Assembly (NCBI GenBank): GCA_944380775.1
Contig: CALWIP010000017.1
Coordinates: 1-64,000 of the forward strand
Direction of reading: 5' to 3'
Source of the DNA: an uncultured Clostridia bacterium
GTDB lineage: Bacteria > Bacillota > Clostridia > Oscillospirales > Acutalibacteraceae
Length of the DNA stretch: 64,000 nt
Below, in pieces: positions 1 to 7,889 of this stretch. How positions within the stretch are numbered: the first letter of the stretch is position 1; the number at the start of each line of letters is the position of its first letter. The position numbers and the translations under genes are program-made. A model generated the notes under the pieces. That model was given only the letters and a program-made list of their open reading frames with translations. It did not search any database and had not been told where the DNA came from.

Positions 1-87
1 ATCCTGTAGCAAAGAAATAGAGGATGCGGTTGCGTGCATCTCTTCATGAAAATCGAACGCCTCTTGGTTTATCGATTGCCAATCCAT
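1..87 (-). CDS. possible 5' end of an unrecognised gene running off the left edge
   Basis: An ATG at 87 opens a minus-strand frame of 29 codons with no stop before the window edge, starting MDWQSINQEAFDF. No convincing Shine-Dalgarno sequence precedes it and the fragment is too short to assign. It follows the end of the MATE fusion gene in the same direction, so a downstream operon member is possible. It may equally be chance. Confidence 0.22.
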   Translation of the reverse strand, partial: MDWQSINQEAFDFHEEMHATASSISLLQD

Positions 88-172
88 CCGGGCAGAGGAT
101 TTCAACACACAAACAATCTAGTGATTCCAGCCTTTCCCCTGCTGAAACCTAGTCCATCGTGAGGAAACGGGA

Positions 173-2152
173 TTATCCCGCTTGATACAATTCAGCAATC
201 ATATGAACGCATCGAGCCATGCCGATTTTTCCACTGTCCAGACATAGCTCATAGTTATCTGCCTGGCCCCAGTGGGCGCCGGTGTACAGCTCATAATACG
301 CCTTCCGCTTTCTGTCCTTATCATGTAGCCGCTGAACAGCAGATTCCTCCCGTTGACCATAAACAGATACGATGCGCTCTGCACGTTGTTCATCCGATGC
401 GTGGATAAATACCGTCAGACAATCAGCAATATCTCGTAGGATGTAGTCAGCACAACGACCTACGATCACGCAGGATTCGGTTTTTGCCAAATCGGTAATG
501 ACCTTTTTCTGCGCAAGCCACATTTTATCCGAAACAGACTGCCCATCACGCCCCCTACCAGCTACTGCGTTTCCATATAAACTATCCGAAGCGGCATATT
601 CTCCGTGCTTTTCGATATACTCTTTGGCTAGGCCGCTTTCTGCAGCAATTTTTTCAATCAGCTCACTATCGTAACAAGGAATGCCCAGCTTCGCAGCGAC
701 TTCTTTGCCGATGGTCCTGCCGCCGCTGCCAAATTCGCGGCTGATGGTGACGATTCGGTTGGGGGTAGCCGGTATCGCAATCGCCTCTGGTTGGGTGGAA
801 AATTCCTTAGCAAGCGATTTTTTGAAATGGCCGTACAGGCCCATAGCAATCAGACAAGACAACGTATCTGTAATGGCCTGTACCCACATCAATCCCTGTA
901 CGCCAAAAAGTCGGTCAAAAACTAAACAGAGGACGGAGAAAATCACGCCCAAACGAAGTACCGCCAGCAAAAGAGAGGTTTTCCACTTGCCGACCGCTTG
1001 GAAAATGGAGTTATACATATTAAACAAGCTCATGCCGATCACGCACCAAGACCAGCAACGCATAAATACACCACCAACAGCAATGGTCTCCGCATGATCG
1101 ATAAACATTCTTACGATTGTGTTGGGAATCAGCTGCACGATTGCCAGGAACACAATCGAGAAAATCAAAAGGATTATAAAGGAGAGCCGGCAAACATCAT
1201 GGACACGCTTATGATCCTTTGCGCCATAGCTATATCCAATCAAAGGCATGACGCCCTGGGCAATACCGATACTGATGTGCAACGCGATTGTACCGCATTT
1301 TGAGGTGACACCATAGGCTGCGGAAAGGATATTCCCGCTTTCATGGCTTAACAACAGTCCATTCAAAAGCGAAATAGAGACGGAAACGAGCAAGACTGAA
1401 ATAGCGGCTGGAAATCCAACAGCCAAGGTTCCCCAGGCAACCTGTTTCTCCAAAGAAAAATGCCTGGGTGCAAGGGTAAGAATGGTGGTGTTTCTGATCT
1501 TGGCAAGGACAAAAAAGAAATAGACCATGGAAATGGCATTGGAAATCATCGTTGCAACGGCCGCGCCGGCCACATCCATTTTAAACACAAAAATAAAAAT
1601 CGGATCAAGGATTATATTCATGATCCCGCCAATGGTCAGACCAATGCCGGCTTCCTTTGTTTTCCCTACCGAGCGAACCAAATGCCCCAAGACTAGTCCG
1701 GCAACTGTAGGAATCCCACCAATGACAAATACCCAGAACAGATAATCCTCAGTAAAGCCGAATGTATATTCATCCGCACCGAAGAAAAGCAGAATCGGTT
1801 TCATAAAAATAGCAAGGAGAACCGATAAAACTCCGGTTACGGCGATACTACCCCAGAAAGAGAATGCAGACGCTTTCTGGGCCGTTGCTTCATCATTCTG
1901 CCCCAGACTTCTGGCAATCACACTATTGGCGCCGATACCAAAAAGGTTGGCTACGGCCGTCAAAAGAGTATAGATCGGAAAGGTGATGGAAAGGGCGGCA
2001 ATCTGATTCGGATCGCCGATTTGACCAATAAAAAACGTATCCGCCATACTGTAAAGAATGACGATGATTTGGCTGACCACCGTGGGGATAGCCAGCTTCG
2101 CGACCGCTTGACCTACGGGCATGGTTGTAAAAAGTTCATGATTCTTTGTCAT
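173..2152 (-). CDS. MATE-family efflux transporter fused to a C-terminal cytidylate-kinase-like domain
   Basis: The 659-residue protein has two parts. Residues 1 to about 455 are a multi-pass MATE/NorM-type Na+- or H+-coupled drug/cation antiporter, typically 440-460 residues, with hydrophobic helices throughout and the usual start TMPVGQAVAKLAIPTVVSQI. Residues about 465-659 form a soluble P-loop kinase of the cytidylate-kinase-like family, with the nucleotide loop REFGSGGRTIGKE. The join is a short linker and the frame is unbroken. The start is fixed by AGGAG eight bases before the ATG. It lies 57 bp downstream of a tetR gene in the same direction, so the regulator probably controls it. Base composition is more AT-rich than the purine genes to the right, which suggests acquisition. 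The kinase substrate is unknown. Confidence 0.85.
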   Translation of the reverse strand: MTKNHELFTTMPVGQAVAKLAIPTVVSQIIVILYSMADTFFIGQIGDPNQIAALSITFPIYTLLTAVANLFGIGANSVIARSLGQNDEATAQKASAFSFWGSIAVTGVLSVLLAIFMKPILLFFGADEYTFGFTEDYLFWVFVIGGIPTVAGLVLGHLVRSVGKTKEAGIGLTIGGIMNIILDPIFIFVFKMDVAGAAVATMISNAISMVYFFFVLAKIRNTTILTLAPRHFSLEKQVAWGTLAVGFPAAISVLLVSVSISLLNGLLLSHESGNILSAAYGVTSKCGTIALHISIGIAQGVMPLIGYSYGAKDHKRVHDVCRLSFIILLIFSIVFLAIVQLIPNTIVRMFIDHAETIAVGGVFMRCWSWCVIGMSLFNMYNSIFQAVGKWKTSLLLAVLRLGVIFSVLCLVFDRLFGVQGLMWVQAITDTLSCLIAMGLYGHFKKSLAKEFSTQPEAIAIPATPNRIVTISREFGSGGRTIGKEVAAKLGIPCYDSELIEKIAAESGLAKEYIEKHGEYAASDSLYGNAVAGRGRDGQSVSDKMWLAQKKVITDLAKTESCVIVGRCADYILRDIADCLTVFIHASDEQRAERIVSVYGQREESAVQRLHDKDRKRKAYYELYTGAHWGQADNYELCLDSGKIGMARCVHMIAELYQAG

Positions 2153-2209
2153 GGCTGGTTCTCCTAAAGCCTTGAAAATTAAGTTTCTTATAAATAAAAT
2201 CTTTTTCTT

Positions 2210-2794
2210 TCACCGCACGGCAGCGCCGATTTCCGCGTGCAAGCCGTCGAGAAAACATTGCACGGCAATATCTCGGCTTTTCTTCAAATCGATGGACTTG
2301 TAGTAATAAAAGTAACCCAAATCCTCTTCGGAAATAAATCCATGGAGTATCGCACGAAAAACACGCTGCCAGTGGGCAATGGTTTCCTCCGTCAAACCAT
2401 AATCCGAAAGAATCTCAACCACTGTATCCAATAGGGGGATAGCCAGTTCTTTTGCCCGGTCATCTTCCTCTGATGGAATCGACATGATCAGCCGGTATAG
2501 GCCCTTGTGCTCGGTAGCAAAGGAATGATATGCTTCAGCAAAGGCCTTTACGGCCTCATCTTTTCTTTTGTTTTCCGTTGCAGCTTTTTGATTGGCCACG
2601 AATGTATCCATGGCATATTGAAAAATTTCATACTGCAATTCTTTTGTGTTTTGAATGTGATTATATAAAGATGGGGGTTTGATCCCTAACCTCCGGGCCA
2701 ATTCGTGCAGAGAAACAACCGGCTGTCCGGTGCTCTCTATGTAGGCTACCGCTTCTGCTACAATGATCTCTTTCGTTAATCCTTTGGCTCCCAT
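2210..2794 (-). CDS. TetR/AcrR-family transcriptional regulator
   Basis: The 194-residue protein has an N-terminal TetR helix-turn-helix (LHELARRLGIKPPSLYNHI, about residues 30-49) and a ligand-binding C-terminal domain of the WHG/TetR_C_13 type. Such proteins are dimeric repressors released by a small ligand. An upstream ATG at 2824 lies inside the likely operator, so the start was placed at 2794, seven bases after GAGAGGAGA. It is the first gene of a two-gene unit with the MATE-kinase fusion, so it most likely represses its own transcript and the transporter. The ligand cannot be told from the sequence. Confidence 0.85.
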   Translation of the reverse strand: MGAKGLTKEIIVAEAVAYIESTGQPVVSLHELARRLGIKPPSLYNHIQNTKELQYEIFQYAMDTFVANQKAATENKRKDEAVKAFAEAYHSFATEHKGLYRLIMSIPSEEDDRAKELAIPLLDTVVEILSDYGLTEETIAHWQRVFRAILHGFISEEDLGYFYYYKSIDLKKSRDIAVQCFLDGLHAEIGAAVR

Positions 2795-2813
2795 ACGTTT
2801 ATCTCCTCTCAAA

Positions 2814-2843
2814 ACTAACAGCATTAGTTATTATGCAACTAAC
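2814..2843. promoter_or_regulatory. probable TetR operator: repeated ACTAAC inverted repeats
   Basis: The perfect inverted repeat TTAGTT (2824-2829) / AACTAA (2837-2842), with a 7-base spacer, exactly brackets the -10 box of the tetR promoter. A further ACTAA (2814-2818) pairs with TTAGT (2824-2828). Three half-sites crowded over the -10 and transcription start fit autorepression by the adjacent TetR protein. This is an inference from position and symmetry. Confidence 0.6.
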
Positions 2844-2859
2844 ACCATTCGTTTGTCAA
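2830..2859 (-). promoter_or_regulatory. sigma-A promoter of the tetR-MATE unit
   Basis: On the minus strand, TTGACA (2854-2859) is followed after 18 bases by CATAAT (2830-2835), about 36 bases before the tetR ATG. The -35 box is consensus and the -10 box matches five of six bases. Confidence 0.7.
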
Positions 2860-3146
2860 TCCTTTTATCCCGTTGCACCAAAAAATTTCAGGTTTCGTCG
2901 ATTGCTATGGAACACCGCTGAAATTGGGCCCCATTTCTAGGAGAGAATCCAAAAAGGTACACACAAACGGTGAAGGCTGTCTATAGAAATCCGCACCCTA
3001 TCTAGGCCCAAACAGCGTCTATAGTAAACGCGCAAACCACCAGCCAAGCTGGAGGGCCTGATCTGACCCTCTCCCTTGTAGGCCACGGGAAAGGCCGTTT
3101 GTTGCACAAAATCAAAAAATCCAGATACATGAGAGCAAAATAAAAT

Positions 3147-3180
3147 AGGTCTACCTGATCAGCAAAAATCAGATAGACCT
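3147..3180. terminator. hairpin terminator downstream of the guaA block, possibly bidirectional
   Basis: AGGTCTACCTGAT (3147-3159) pairs with 3168-3180 with one mismatch around an 8-base loop. The plus strand continues TTTT, and the minus strand continues with the T-rich run ATTTTATTTT. It lies about 180 bp past the last guaA-type gene and could end leftward transcription from it. Confidence 0.6.
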
Positions 3181-3271
3181 TTTCCTATGAATAAAAAGAT
3201 GAGGATTTTTAGGCTACTCGCAAGCCACCCGATTTTTTGTTTCAAACTCAATAAATCGGGATTTGACGAGT

Positions 3272-3290
3272 GCTATCAATCTGCTATCAA
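3272..3290. repeat. direct repeat GCTATCAA x2 with 11-bp period
   Basis: GCTATCAA occurs at 3272-3279 and 3283-3290, about 70 bp past the 3' end of the guaA paralogue. Short repeats of this kind beside the 3' end of a conserved gene can be integrase arm sites, but no integrase is visible here. Confidence 0.45.
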
Positions 3291-3358
3291 ATGGGGAAAC
3301 TGAAAATCAAAAAGTCAGTATTTTCAAGGGTTTGCGGACCCTCATATCCACTTTTTGC

Positions 3359-4339
3359 TTATTCCCATTCAATAGTCCCGGTAGGCTTCGGCGTCAGGTC
3401 GAAGCAGACGCGGTTTACGCCTTTGACCTCCTGCGTGATGCGGTTTGTGATGTGCTGCAACAGGGAGAACGGTACGTCTTCCACCGTGGCGGTCATTGCG
3501 TCGACTGTGTTGACCGCGCGCAGGATCACCGGCCATTCAAAGGAACGCTTGCCGTCTTTGACCCCGACGGATTTGAAATCCGGTACAATGGTAAAGTATT
3601 GCCACACTTTGCCTTCAAGGCCGTTCTTTGCGAATTCTTCGCGCAGAATGGCGTCGCTCTCCCGCACTGCTTCCAGACGGTCCCGTGTGATGGCGCCGAG
3701 GCAGCGTACCCCCAGGCCGGGCCCCGGGAACGGCTGACGGTACACCATGTTGTCAGGCAGGCCGAGCGCCTTGCCGACGACGCGCACTTCGTCCTTAAAC
3801 AAGAATTTCAACGGTTCAACCAACTCAAACTGCAGATCCTCCGGCAGGCCGCCCACATTGTGATGCGCTTTGACCGGGCCGCTCTCCAGAATATCCGGGT
3901 AGATGGTTCCCTGCGCAAGGAAATGGATATCATCCTGCTTGCGGGCTTCTTCTTCAAAGACCCGGATGAACTCCGCACCGATAATCTTGCGCTTCTTTTC
4001 CGGCTCTTCCACGCCTGCCAATTTGTCCAGGAAACGGTCCACCGCGTCGACATAGACCAGGTTCGCATCCATCTGACCGCGGAAAACCTCCACCACTTGT
4101 TCTGGCTCGCCTTTGCGCAACAGGCCGTGGTTCACATGGACGCACACCAGCTGTTTCCCAATCGCACGGATCAGCAGGGCTGCAACAACGGAAGAATCTA
4201 CCCCTCCGCTGAGCGCCAAAAGAACCTTCTTGTCCCCCACTTGCGCGCGGATGGCTTCCACCTGTTCGTTGATAAATTGTTCCGCCAGGGCGGCTGTTGT
4301 AATCCGCTCCATCGTCTCAGGACGTTTGTTTGTCTGCAT
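3359..4339 (-). CDS. GMP synthetase-like ATP-pyrophosphatase/dimerisation protein without a glutaminase domain
   Basis: The 326-residue protein matches the C-terminal two thirds of GuaA. It has the ATP-pyrophosphatase P-loop [14 protein letters not shown] (about residues 39-52) and the GMP-synthetase C-terminal domain ending in the family signature KPTGTIEWE. The class-I glutamine amidotransferase domain that normally precedes it is absent, and the protein starts cleanly at an ATG after AGGAGGAATCACG. It therefore resembles archaeal GuaAb subunits or an ammonia-dependent enzyme that would aminate XMP. It lies 57 bp downstream of a complete guaA on the same strand. It may be a paralogue with altered specificity, or may borrow ammonia from GuaA. 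Nothing in its catalytic loop looks inactivated. Confidence 0.8.
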   Translation of the reverse strand: MQTNKRPETMERITTAALAEQFINEQVEAIRAQVGDKKVLLALSGGVDSSVVAALLIRAIGKQLVCVHVNHGLLRKGEPEQVVEVFRGQMDANLVYVDAVDRFLDKLAGVEEPEKKRKIIGAEFIRVFEEEARKQDDIHFLAQGTIYPDILESGPVKAHHNVGGLPEDLQFELVEPLKFLFKDEVRVVGKALGLPDNMVYRQPFPGPGLGVRCLGAITRDRLEAVRESDAILREEFAKNGLEGKVWQYFTIVPDFKSVGVKDGKRSFEWPVILRAVNTVDAMTATVEDVPFSLLQHITNRITQEVKGVNRVCFDLTPKPTGTIEWE

Positions 4340-4396
4340 CGTGATTCCTCCTCGTTTTCCGGATGCGCTGGAAACACAGCGCGTTTCCCTATGGAT

Positions 4397-5935
4397 TTAT
4401 TCGTATTCAATCGTCGCGGGGGGTTTCGACGTGATGTCATACAAGACATGGTTGACGCCCGCTACCTCATTGACGATACGGTTCGATGTTTTTTCCAGCA
4501 CATCATACGGGATGCGTGCCCAATCTGCCGTCATAAAATCGCTCGTCGTTACTGCACGCAGGGCGACCGTATTTTCGTAAGTGCGGCCATCGCCCATCAC
4601 GCCGACGCTGCGAATCCCGGTGAGCACCGCAAAATATTGGCTGACCGTGCGGTCCAGGCCGGCTGCGGCGATCTCCTCGCGGAAAATGGCATCCGCCTCG
4701 CGGAGCACATCCAGTTTTTCGCGCGTAACTTCGCCGAGCACGCGGATTGCGAGGCCGGGGCCGGGGAACGGCTGGCGCCACACCAGCGGCGCCGGGATCC
4801 CCAGCTCCAGGCCGACCCGGCGGACCTCATCCTTAAAGAGATCGCGCAGCGGCTCGATCAGGCCACGAAATCCGATGTCCTTTGGCAGGCCGCCTACGTT
4901 GTGATGGCTCTTGATGACGGCAGCGTCTCCCGTCCCGCTCTCCACCACGTCGGGGTAGATCGTCCCCTGGCAAAGGTAATCGATTTTGCCTAATTTTTTA
5001 GCTTCCTCTTCAAACACGCGGATGAATTCTTCGCCAATTGCTTTCCTTTTTTGCTCCGGCTCGCTGACGCCAGCCAGCTTGGCGAGGAATCGGTCCTGGG
5101 CGTTAACGCGGATCAAGTTCATGTCGAACTGTTCGCGGAAAATCCGCTCGACCTCGTCACCCTCATTTTTGCGCAGCAAACCGTGGTCGACAAAGACGCA
5201 AGTGAGGTTTTTGCCCACCGCTTTGTGCACCAGAACTGCGGCGACGGAGGAGTCCACCCCGCCAGAGAGCGCGCAGAATACCTTTTTATCCCCCACGGTT
5301 TCACGGATCTGCCGCACAGCCTCCTGTGCAAAGGAGGACATCTCCCAATCCCCTTTACATCCGCAGGCACGGTAGAGGAAATGCTCCAGGATTTGCTGGC
5401 CGTATTCTGTGTGTTCCACCTCCGGGTGGAACTGCACTGCGTACCATTTTTTCTCGTCGTGCTCCATCGCCGCAACTGGGCAGGCTTCACTCTGCGCTGT
5501 TACAGAGAACCCCTCCGGGACGGTGGAGATGTAGTCCGTGTGGCTCATCCAGGTCACGCTGCGCGGCGGCAGGCCGGAAAAGAGCGTTCCCGGCTGGAAG
5601 CTGGTCTCCGTTTTGCCGTATTCTTTGACTTGGGAAGCGCTTACTTTACCGCCCAAAAGATAGGCCATCAGCTGCGCGCCGTAGCAGATGCCAAGCACCG
5701 GTATGCCCAGCTCCAGGACCTCCGCTGGGCATTTGGGGGAACTTTCTTCATACACGCTGTTCGGCCCGCCGGTAAAGATGATCCCCTTGTAGCCTTCCGC
5801 GCGGATTTGCTCAACCGGCGTATGGCTGGGCTTGATCTCGCAGTAGACCTTGCAGTCCCGCACGCGGCGGGCAATCAGCTGGCAGTACTGTCCGCCGAAA
5901 TCCAGCACTAACACTTTTTCATTCGCGATTTTCAA
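4397..5935 (-). CDS. guaA: GMP synthase (glutamine-hydrolysing)
   Basis: GuaA converts XMP, glutamine and ATP to GMP, the last step to guanine nucleotides in the cytoplasm. The 512-residue length is typical. Residues 1-190 are a class-I glutaminase with the nucleophile motif GICYGAQ (Cys at about 83) and the [10 protein letters not shown] region. The ATP-pyrophosphatase loop [13 protein letters not shown] follows at about residue 215, then the dimerisation domain ending [10 protein letters not shown]. It starts 15 bp after glmS, so the two are probably co-transcribed. A shorter guaA-like gene follows. Confidence 0.95.
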   Translation of the reverse strand: MKIANEKVLVLDFGGQYCQLIARRVRDCKVYCEIKPSHTPVEQIRAEGYKGIIFTGGPNSVYEESSPKCPAEVLELGIPVLGICYGAQLMAYLLGGKVSASQVKEYGKTETSFQPGTLFSGLPPRSVTWMSHTDYISTVPEGFSVTAQSEACPVAAMEHDEKKWYAVQFHPEVEHTEYGQQILEHFLYRACGCKGDWEMSSFAQEAVRQIRETVGDKKVFCALSGGVDSSVAAVLVHKAVGKNLTCVFVDHGLLRKNEGDEVERIFREQFDMNLIRVNAQDRFLAKLAGVSEPEQKRKAIGEEFIRVFEEEAKKLGKIDYLCQGTIYPDVVESGTGDAAVIKSHHNVGGLPKDIGFRGLIEPLRDLFKDEVRRVGLELGIPAPLVWRQPFPGPGLAIRVLGEVTREKLDVLREADAIFREEIAAAGLDRTVSQYFAVLTGIRSVGVMGDGRTYENTVALRAVTTSDFMTADWARIPYDVLEKTSNRIVNEVAGVNHVLYDITSKPPATIEYE

Positions 5936-5950
5936 TCGACGTCCCCCTCT

Positions 5951-7777
5951 TTATTCCACGGTAACAGATTTTGCCAGATTACGCGGCTTGTCGATATCGC
6001 ATCCCTTCATCGAAGCGACATAATACGCAAAAAGCTGCAGCGGGATCACTGCAAGCGAGGGCAACATGATGTCGCAGGCGCGAGGAATATAGAAAACGAA
6101 ATCCACCTGGCCCTCGATTTTCCGGTTGTCCTCCACTGCGACGCCGAGCACCTGCGCGCCGCGCGCCTTGACCTCTTTCACATTGCTCATCATCTTGTCA
6201 AACAAACGGTCCTGCGTGGCAAGCGCTACCACAAGGGTTCCGTTCTCAACCAACGAGATCGTCCCGTGCTTCAGCTCGCCCGCCGCATACGCATCGGAAT
6301 GAATGTAAGAAATCTCCTTGAGCTTGAGCGAACCCTCCATCGACATCGCGTAATCCAAATTGCGTCCGATAAAGAAAATATCCTTTGCATTGAAATTTTG
6401 CGACGCATAATATTGAATATCCTTCTTATTTTCAAGGATTTTCTCAATCTTCTCCGGCAGCGCTTCCAGTTCGCGCAGGTAGTCCGCATACTGTTCCGGC
6501 GTCAGGCGTCCCAACGCATCCGCAAGGTAAATCGCCAGCAGGTATACCACCGCCAGCTGCGTACTGTAGGCCTTTGTCGTCGCAACGGCAATTTCCGGCC
6601 CGGCCCAGGTGTAGAGGACGTCGTCGGATTCGTTCGCGATGGAACTGCCGACCACGTTGACAATGGAAAGCACGCGCGCGCCGCAGCGCTTTGCCTCGCG
6701 CAGGGCAGCCAGCGTGTCTGCAGTTTCGCCCGACTGGCTGATGACGAGAACCAGGACTTTTTCGTCGATGATCGGGCGGCGGTAGCGGAATTCGGACGCC
6801 ACGTCCACCTCCACCGGCACGCGGGTCAGGTCCTCTAAGATATATTTTGCCACTACGCCCACATGGTACGCAGAGCCGCAGGCGACGATGAAAATGCGTT
6901 GGAACGCGCGGATTTGCTCCGGTGTAAGCGTGATTTGGTCAAGCACGACGCGCCCGCCGCGAATGCGCGGCGAGATGGTGTCGCGTACCGCCTTCGGCTG
7001 CTCCATAATTTCCTTCGCCATAAAATGCTCGTATCCGCCTTTTTCTGCAGCGGAGATATCCCAGCTGATGTGCTCCGGCGTTTTCGGGATCACTTCTTTT
7101 TCGGTATTGTAGACCGTGACGCCGCAGCGGCGGATCACCGCAATTTCATTGTCGCGCAGGCGGCAGATCTCCCGCGTCCGTTTCAAAATAGCGGGAACGT
7201 CAGAGGCGATGAAATTCTCGCCTTCCCCCAGGCCAACCACCAACGGGCTGTCCTTGCGCACTGCATAGAGCGTATCCGGGTCATCCTCGCAGATAATGCC
7301 AAGGCCATAGGAGCCCTCCACTTTTGAGAGCACCTTGACTACCGCGTCCAGAATATCGCCGTGGTAGTAATATTCCAGCAGCTGCGCGACAACCTCCGTG
7401 TCTGTTTCGGAGAGGAACGCCACGCCTTTGCGCATGAGGTATTCCTTGAGTGAGAGATAATTTTCGATGATGCCGTTGTGCACCACGGCAAATTTTCCCG
7501 AAACGCTCGCCTGCGGGTGGGCGTTGACGTCGCTCGGCTCGCCGTGAGTGGCCCAGCGTGTGTGCCCGATGCCGAGCGTGCCGCGGATATCATCCCCGCC
7601 GTGGATCATCTCTTTGAGCACCTGCAAGCGGCCCTTTGCCTTGGCAATCTGCACCCTCCCTTGGTCGTAGACGGCGACCCCGGCGGAATCATAGCCGCGG
7701 TATTCCAGCTTTTCCAGCCCTTCTAGCAAAATGGGGGCGGCTTGGTCTCCCCCAATGTATCCGACGATACCGCACAT
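5951..7777 (-). CDS. glmS: glutamine-fructose-6-phosphate aminotransferase
   Basis: GlmS makes glucosamine-6-phosphate from fructose-6-phosphate and glutamine, the entry to UDP-GlcNAc and peptidoglycan. The start was set at MCGIVGYIGG, so the catalytic Cys becomes residue 1 after Met removal. A longer upstream frame would place 55 non-homologous residues before the nucleophile. GGAAAGGAAGG precedes the ATG. The 608-residue protein has the N-terminal glutaminase followed by two SIS sugar-isomerase domains and ends in the conserved KPRNLAKSVTVE. Only about 50 bp separate it from the purA terminator, which leaves no room for the usual self-cleaving glmS ribozyme. Confidence 0.95.
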   Translation of the reverse strand: MCGIVGYIGGDQAAPILLEGLEKLEYRGYDSAGVAVYDQGRVQIAKAKGRLQVLKEMIHGGDDIRGTLGIGHTRWATHGEPSDVNAHPQASVSGKFAVVHNGIIENYLSLKEYLMRKGVAFLSETDTEVVAQLLEYYYHGDILDAVVKVLSKVEGSYGLGIICEDDPDTLYAVRKDSPLVVGLGEGENFIASDVPAILKRTREICRLRDNEIAVIRRCGVTVYNTEKEVIPKTPEHISWDISAAEKGGYEHFMAKEIMEQPKAVRDTISPRIRGGRVVLDQITLTPEQIRAFQRIFIVACGSAYHVGVVAKYILEDLTRVPVEVDVASEFRYRRPIIDEKVLVLVISQSGETADTLAALREAKRCGARVLSIVNVVGSSIANESDDVLYTWAGPEIAVATTKAYSTQLAVVYLLAIYLADALGRLTPEQYADYLRELEALPEKIEKILENKKDIQYYASQNFNAKDIFFIGRNLDYAMSMEGSLKLKEISYIHSDAYAAGELKHGTISLVENGTLVVALATQDRLFDKMMSNVKEVKARGAQVLGVAVEDNRKIEGQVDFVFYIPRACDIMLPSLAVIPLQLFAYYVASMKGCDIDKPRNLAKSVTVE

Positions 7778-7830
7778 TGCGCAACGCCTTCCTTTCCCTT
7801 CTGTGCTCGTCTCTTGCTGCGGCGGGAAGC

Positions 7831-7867
7831 AAAAAAGCGCCAACAACACCTTGTTTTTGTTGGCGCT
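7831..7867 (-). terminator. rho-independent terminator of purA
   Basis: An 11-bp perfect stem (AGCGCCAACAA at 7836-7846 with 7857-7867) is followed on the minus strand by six T residues. It lies 22 bp past the purA stop and before glmS. Confidence 0.9.
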
Positions 7868-7889
7868 TTTCCATCCCGGTCTATTTGTA

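Larger units (their letters stand above)
2860..3358. other. gene-poor boundary region between tetR and the guaA paralogue
   Basis: No supportable gene is seen in about 500 bp. It contains a hairpin (3147-3180), an inverted repeat CCCGATTT/AAATCGGG (3228-3260), two GCTATCAA direct repeats and a small inverted repeat AGGGT/ACCCT near 3327-3342, close to the guaA-paralogue stop codon. The stretch is AT-richer than the genes to its right. It resembles the non-coding flank of an integrated element, but no integrase gene or remnant could be recognised. Confidence 0.45.

Noticed and set aside
2795..2824. Upstream ATG of tetR at 2824
   Set aside because: It lies within the operator next to the transcription start and lacks a Shine-Dalgarno sequence. 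The ATG at 2794 has GAGAGGAGA.
3263..4993. 576-codon plus-strand frame over the guaA genes
   Set aside because: It lies opposite two clear guaA-type genes and its translation shows no family features.
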